Assembly (NCBI GenBank): GCA_045113475.1
Contig: JBGUIY010000069.1
Coordinates: 1-9,855 of the forward strand
DNA: 9,855 nt
Reading direction: 5' to 3'
From: UBA4246 sp045113475
GTDB taxonomy: Bacteria; Bacillota; Clostridia; Christensenellales; Aristaeellaceae
Part shown: positions 7,896-9,855 of the stretch, piece by piece
Layout of the letters: each line of letters begins with the position of its first letter
Position numbering within the stretch: position 1 is the first letter of the stretch
Notes under the pieces: generated by a model
Seen by the model: the letters and a program-made list of their open reading frames with translations, nothing else
What the model was told of the DNA's origin: nothing
Databases searched by the model: none
Program-made: the position numbers and the translations under genes

Positions 7896-9137
7896 ATGAG
7901 GATCAACGACACCCAGCTGGCACTGGTGGACAAGCAGATCAAGCGTATCCTGGCCAGCGGCAACTACTACAGCGAAGTGTACAAAAAAGCCGGCATCACG
8001 GGAGTGAGCAGCGCGGAGGACTTTGAGAAGATCCCCTTTACCGACAAGGCGGACCTGCGCAACGCGTATCCCCTGGGAATCCAGGCGGTGCCGGACGAGC
8101 AGGTGGTGCGGATTCACTCCTCCTCCGGCACGACGGGCAAGCCGGTAATCATTCCTTATACCGCGAAGGATGTGGACGACTGGGCCACCATGTTCGCCCG
8201 GTGCTACGAGATTGCCGGAATCACCAACAAAGACCGGATCCAGATTACTCCCGGCTACGGCCTGTGGACGGCGGGCATCGGCTTCCAGGCCGGCTGCGAA
8301 AAGCTGGGCGCCATGGCTATCCCCATGGGCCCCGGCAACACGGACAAGCAGCTGCAGATGATGATTGACCTGCAGTCCACCGTGATCTGCGCCACCTCCT
8401 CCTACGCGCTGCTGCTGGCGGAGGAGATCAACAAGCGCGGCCTGAAGGACCAGATCAAGCTGAAAAAGGGGGTCATCGGCTCCGAACGCTGGAGCGACGC
8501 GAAGCGGAAGTATATCGCGGACGCCCTGGGCATTGAACTGTACGACATCTACGGCCTGACGGAGATATACGGCCCCGGCATCGGCATCAACTGCCCGGAC
8601 CAGACCGGCATGCATATTTTTGACGACTACCTGTACACGGAGATTATCGATCCCCAGACGGGCGAAGTGCTTCCGGACGGGGAGGAAGGCGAAATCGTCA
8701 TCACCACGCTGGTGAAGGAAGGCGCGCCGCTGATCCGGTTCCGCACCCACGACCTGTCCAGGATTATCCCCGGGGAATGCACCTGCGGGCGGCACTATCC
8801 CCGGCTGGAAACCATCAAGGGACGGAGCGACGATATGTTCAAGGTGCACGGCGTGAACCTGTTCCCCAGCCAGGTGGAGGAAGTCCTTGGCATGGTGGAC
8901 GGTGTTTCCAGCGAGTACAAGATCGATATCGCTCATGACGAAAGTGTGAACCGGGACATCATCATGGTCACCGCGGAGGCGGAGGGCCGGGTGGACTTCG
9001 CGCAGACCGCGGAGAAGATCAGGCAGCTCTTCAAATCCAGGCTGAACGTTACCCCCAAGGTGGTGGTCATCGCCCTGAACACCCTGCCGCGCTCCGAAAA
9101 GAAGACTCGCCGGGTCTTTGATCACCGGGAGGAATAA
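7896..9137 (+). CDS. paaK: Phenylacetate/arylacetate-CoA ligase (AMP-forming), PaaK-like
   Basis: This enzyme activates an arylacetate with ATP and CoA to arylacetyl-CoA, AMP and pyrophosphate in the cytoplasm. The 413 residues are slightly shorter than usual (about 430-440), mainly at the N-terminus. ATG at 7896 follows AAGGAG at 7881-7886. Visible adenylate-forming motifs are the phosphate loop SSSGTTGKP at 75-83, YGLTE at 219-223 in the substrate/AMP region, RTHD at 283-286 with Asp286 as the probable ribose-binding residue, and KGRSDDMFKVHGVN at 308-321 at the domain hinge. The C-terminal PRSEKKTRRV at 398-407 should carry the catalytic lysine (probably Lys403). A CxCGRHYPRL segment at 295-304 is typical of PaaK. 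The gene is third in the iorA-iorB operon. There it can supply arylacetyl-CoA for reductive carboxylation, or process arylacetyl-CoA formed by IorAB. Whether indoleacetate, phenylacetate or hydroxyphenylacetate is the substrate cannot be told. Confidence 0.92.
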   Translation: MRINDTQLALVDKQIKRILASGNYYSEVYKKAGITGVSSAEDFEKIPFTDKADLRNAYPLGIQAVPDEQVVRIHSSSGTTGKPVIIPYTAKDVDDWATMFARCYEIAGITNKDRIQITPGYGLWTAGIGFQAGCEKLGAMAIPMGPGNTDKQLQMMIDLQSTVICATSSYALLLAEEINKRGLKDQIKLKKGVIGSERWSDAKRKYIADALGIELYDIYGLTEIYGPGIGINCPDQTGMHIFDDYLYTEIIDPQTGEVLPDGEEGEIVITTLVKEGAPLIRFRTHDLSRIIPGECTCGRHYPRLETIKGRSDDMFKVHGVNLFPSQVEEVLGMVDGVSSEYKIDIAHDESVNRDIIMVTAEAEGRVDFAQTAEKIRQLFKSRLNVTPKVVVIALNTLPRSEKKTRRVFDHREE

Positions 9138-9140
9138 GGA

Positions 9141-9180
9141 CGCCGGAACAGCCGGCGGGATGTACTGCCAGGTCAGTACA
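9141..9180 (+). other. Two tandem hairpins after paaK, lacking a U-tract
   Basis: CGCCGG (9141-9146) pairs with CCGGCG (9152-9157) around a 5-base loop, and TGTACTG (9161-9167) pairs with CAGTACA (9174-9180) around a 6-base loop. Both stems are perfect, but neither is followed by T residues (gcttaaaaac comes next). They may protect the 3' end of the operon mRNA or give weak or Rho-assisted termination. A canonical intrinsic terminator for the ior operon is not visible. Confidence 0.5.
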
Positions 9181-9201
9181 GCTTAAAAACAATCCGGCCC
9201 C

Positions 9202-9230
9202 TTGACAGACCGGCAGAGGAAGAGTATCCT
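9202..9230 (+). promoter_or_regulatory. Promoter of the T-box/trpX transcript
   Basis: A perfect TTGACA at 9202-9207 is followed after 17 bases by TATCCT at 9225-9230 (four of six matches). The start point would be near 9237, just before the conserved beginning of the T-box leader. Confidence 0.7.
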
Positions 9231-9244
9231 GCATGTAAACCAAT

Positions 9245-9506
9245 GAGGAAGAATAGTAGCAACCCCGCGGCACGGAACAGGGAGCCGCCGATAGTGGAAC
9301 GGCGGTGCGTGCGGAGGATGTGAATGGCCTTCTGAGGGCGCTCCGAAAAGCAGTGAGTAGGAAGCGACGGGGGACGCACCCGTTACCAGGGCGGCACGTA
9401 TCAGGGGTACGTGATGAAAGAGATGACCTTCCTCCGGGAAAGTCAAACTGAGTGGCACCGCGAAATATTCGCCTCAGTACACGGATAACGTGTGCTGAGG
9501 TTTTTT
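9245..9506 (+). promoter_or_regulatory. T-box riboswitch with TGG (tryptophan) specifier
   Basis: This leader RNA senses uncharged tRNA-Trp and allows transcription of the downstream gene when tryptophan is scarce. The characteristic GAAGAATAGTAGC start is at about 9248-9260. GGAG at 9281-9284 and an apical stem (CCGCCG 9285-9290 with CGGCGG 9300-9305, loop ATAGTGGAA) form the upper part of Stem I. The specifier loop reads GTGAA-TGG-CC with TGG at 9325-9327, followed by the usual TTCTGAG. A Stem III region (GTAGG, then ACGGG pairing with CCCGT near 9368-9383) and a further hairpin (CACGTA/TACGTG at about 9395-9413) follow. The T-box sequence GTGGCACCGCG is at 9452-9462. The antiterminator pairs ACTGAG (9447-9452) with CTCAGT (9473-9478), which competes with the terminator. 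The T-box call is very secure; the specifier identity is strong by position and agrees with the downstream gene. Confidence 0.93.
9472..9506 (+). terminator. Conditional terminator of the Trp T-box
   Basis: CCTCAGTACACG (9472-9483) pairs with CGTGTGCTGAGG (9489-9500), twelve pairs with one G-U, around a GATAA loop, followed by six T (9501-9506). Its 5' strand shares bases 9473-9478 with the antiterminator, so the two structures are mutually exclusive. Confidence 0.95.
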
Positions 9507-9568
9507 GTTTCCGGCTCAAAACCTTCCCCTGTAATTCAGGAACCACAAAAGAAAGGAAGGACAAAACA

Positions 9569-9855
9569 ATGAAAAAGGCACTGGCACTGGTACTGACCCT
9601 GGTTATGGTATTCTCCATGGTTTCCCTGGTTTCCGCTGAGGAAAAGACAAGCTTCAAAGTGGGCATCTGCAACTTTGTGGACGACGCGAGCCTGAACCAG
9701 ATCATCGCGAATATCCGGGAACGGCTGGGCGAGATCGAACAGGAAAAGGGCGTGACCTTTGAAATCGCTGAAGACAACTGCAACCTGGACACCAGCGTGA
9801 TGCAGCAGATCGTGGCCAACTTCATCGCCGACGAAGTGGACCTGATGGTGGGCGT
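9569..9855 (+). CDS. trpX: Substrate-binding protein of a tryptophan ABC importer, TrpX-like (3' truncated)
   Basis: The first 95 codons of an exported binding protein are present; the gene runs off the window end. AAAGGAAGG at 9552-9560 lies eight bases before ATG. Residues 1-23 are a signal peptide ending VSA before Glu24, a signal peptidase I type with no lipobox Cys. The mature start (KVGICNFVDDASLNQIIANI, residues 30-49), a helix rich in Glu with GVTFEIAEDNCNLDTS at 61-76, and QQIVANFIADEVDLMVG at 79-95 match the N-terminal lobe of the ABC_sub_bind (TrpX/YtrX) family. The Trp-specific T-box directly upstream is the strongest evidence for tryptophan as ligand; related Bacillota have trpX followed by permease (trpY) and ATPase (trpZ). 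Without the leader, the protein fragment alone could be taken for a periplasmic-binding-protein-like sugar or amino acid receptor. Confidence 0.8.
   Translation, partial: MKKALALVLTLVMVFSMVSLVSAEEKTSFKVGICNFVDDASLNQIIANIRERLGEIEQEKGVTFEIAEDNCNLDTSVMQQIVANFIADEVDLMVG

Noticed and set aside
6651..9125. An 824-codon minus-strand open frame opposite iorA, iorB and paaK
   Set aside because: It is a composition shadow of three firmly assigned genes, has no ribosome binding site or domain of its own, and crosses operon gene borders.
9365..9413. Hairpins in the 9360-9415 region considered as a separate small RNA
   Set aside because: They fit the Stem III and linker region of the T-box leader and need no separate explanation.
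9067..9825. Minus-strand open frames over the T-box and trpX start
   Set aside because: They run through a structured RNA leader and a terminator and show no protein features; the + strand explains this region fully.

Overview
The window looks like part of the chromosome of an anaerobic, fairly GC-rich member of the Bacillota (Clostridia). Three things point there: an LplB/YtcP-type sugar transporter, oxygen-sensitive ferredoxin-linked 2-oxoacid oxidoreductase genes, and a complete T-box riboswitch. Codons strongly prefer G or C in the third position (CTG, GGC, GCC, AAG). This produces long but false open frames on the minus strand. A gut or rumen Clostridium relative (for example Christensenellales-like) would fit, but that is inference. 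All supported genes lie on the + strand.

Region 1 (2-3441) is the end of a carbohydrate ABC importer operon: a 5'-truncated permease, a second permease and a solute-binding protein, closed by a strong intrinsic terminator. No ATPase gene is present. Region 2 (3473-5383) is a one-gene unit with its own sigma-A-like promoter and terminator. It encodes an exported flavoprotein with an N-terminal covalent-FMN domain and a C-terminal FAD domain of the fumarate/urocanate reductase family.

Region 3 (5395-9180) is a tight operon: iorA and iorB (overlapping by 4 bases) followed after 15 bases by a paaK-like arylacetate-CoA ligase. IorAB interconverts arylpyruvates and arylacetyl-CoA using ferredoxin, and the ligase makes arylacetyl-CoA from free arylacetate. 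An 11-bp perfect direct repeat brackets the putative iorA promoter. Two hairpins without a U-tract follow paaK.

Region 4 (9202-9855) has a promoter, a T-box leader whose specifier reads TGG (tryptophan), its terminator, and the first 95 codons of a substrate-binding protein resembling TrpX of the tryptophan importer TrpXYZ.

Together, regions 3 and 4 suggest a locus for obtaining aromatic amino acids. TrpX imports tryptophan under tRNA-Trp control. PaaK plus IorAB could salvage arylacetates (indoleacetate, phenylacetate) by activation and reductive carboxylation, or run in reverse to ferment aromatic amino acids. The exported flavin reductase keeps the full fumarate-reductase catalytic set but may reduce another unsaturated acid as an electron sink. 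All four exported or solute-binding roles here that can be checked use signal peptides without a lipobox (three proteins), which is unusual for a monoderm. No RNA genes other than the T-box, no mobile elements and no CRISPR arrays were seen.
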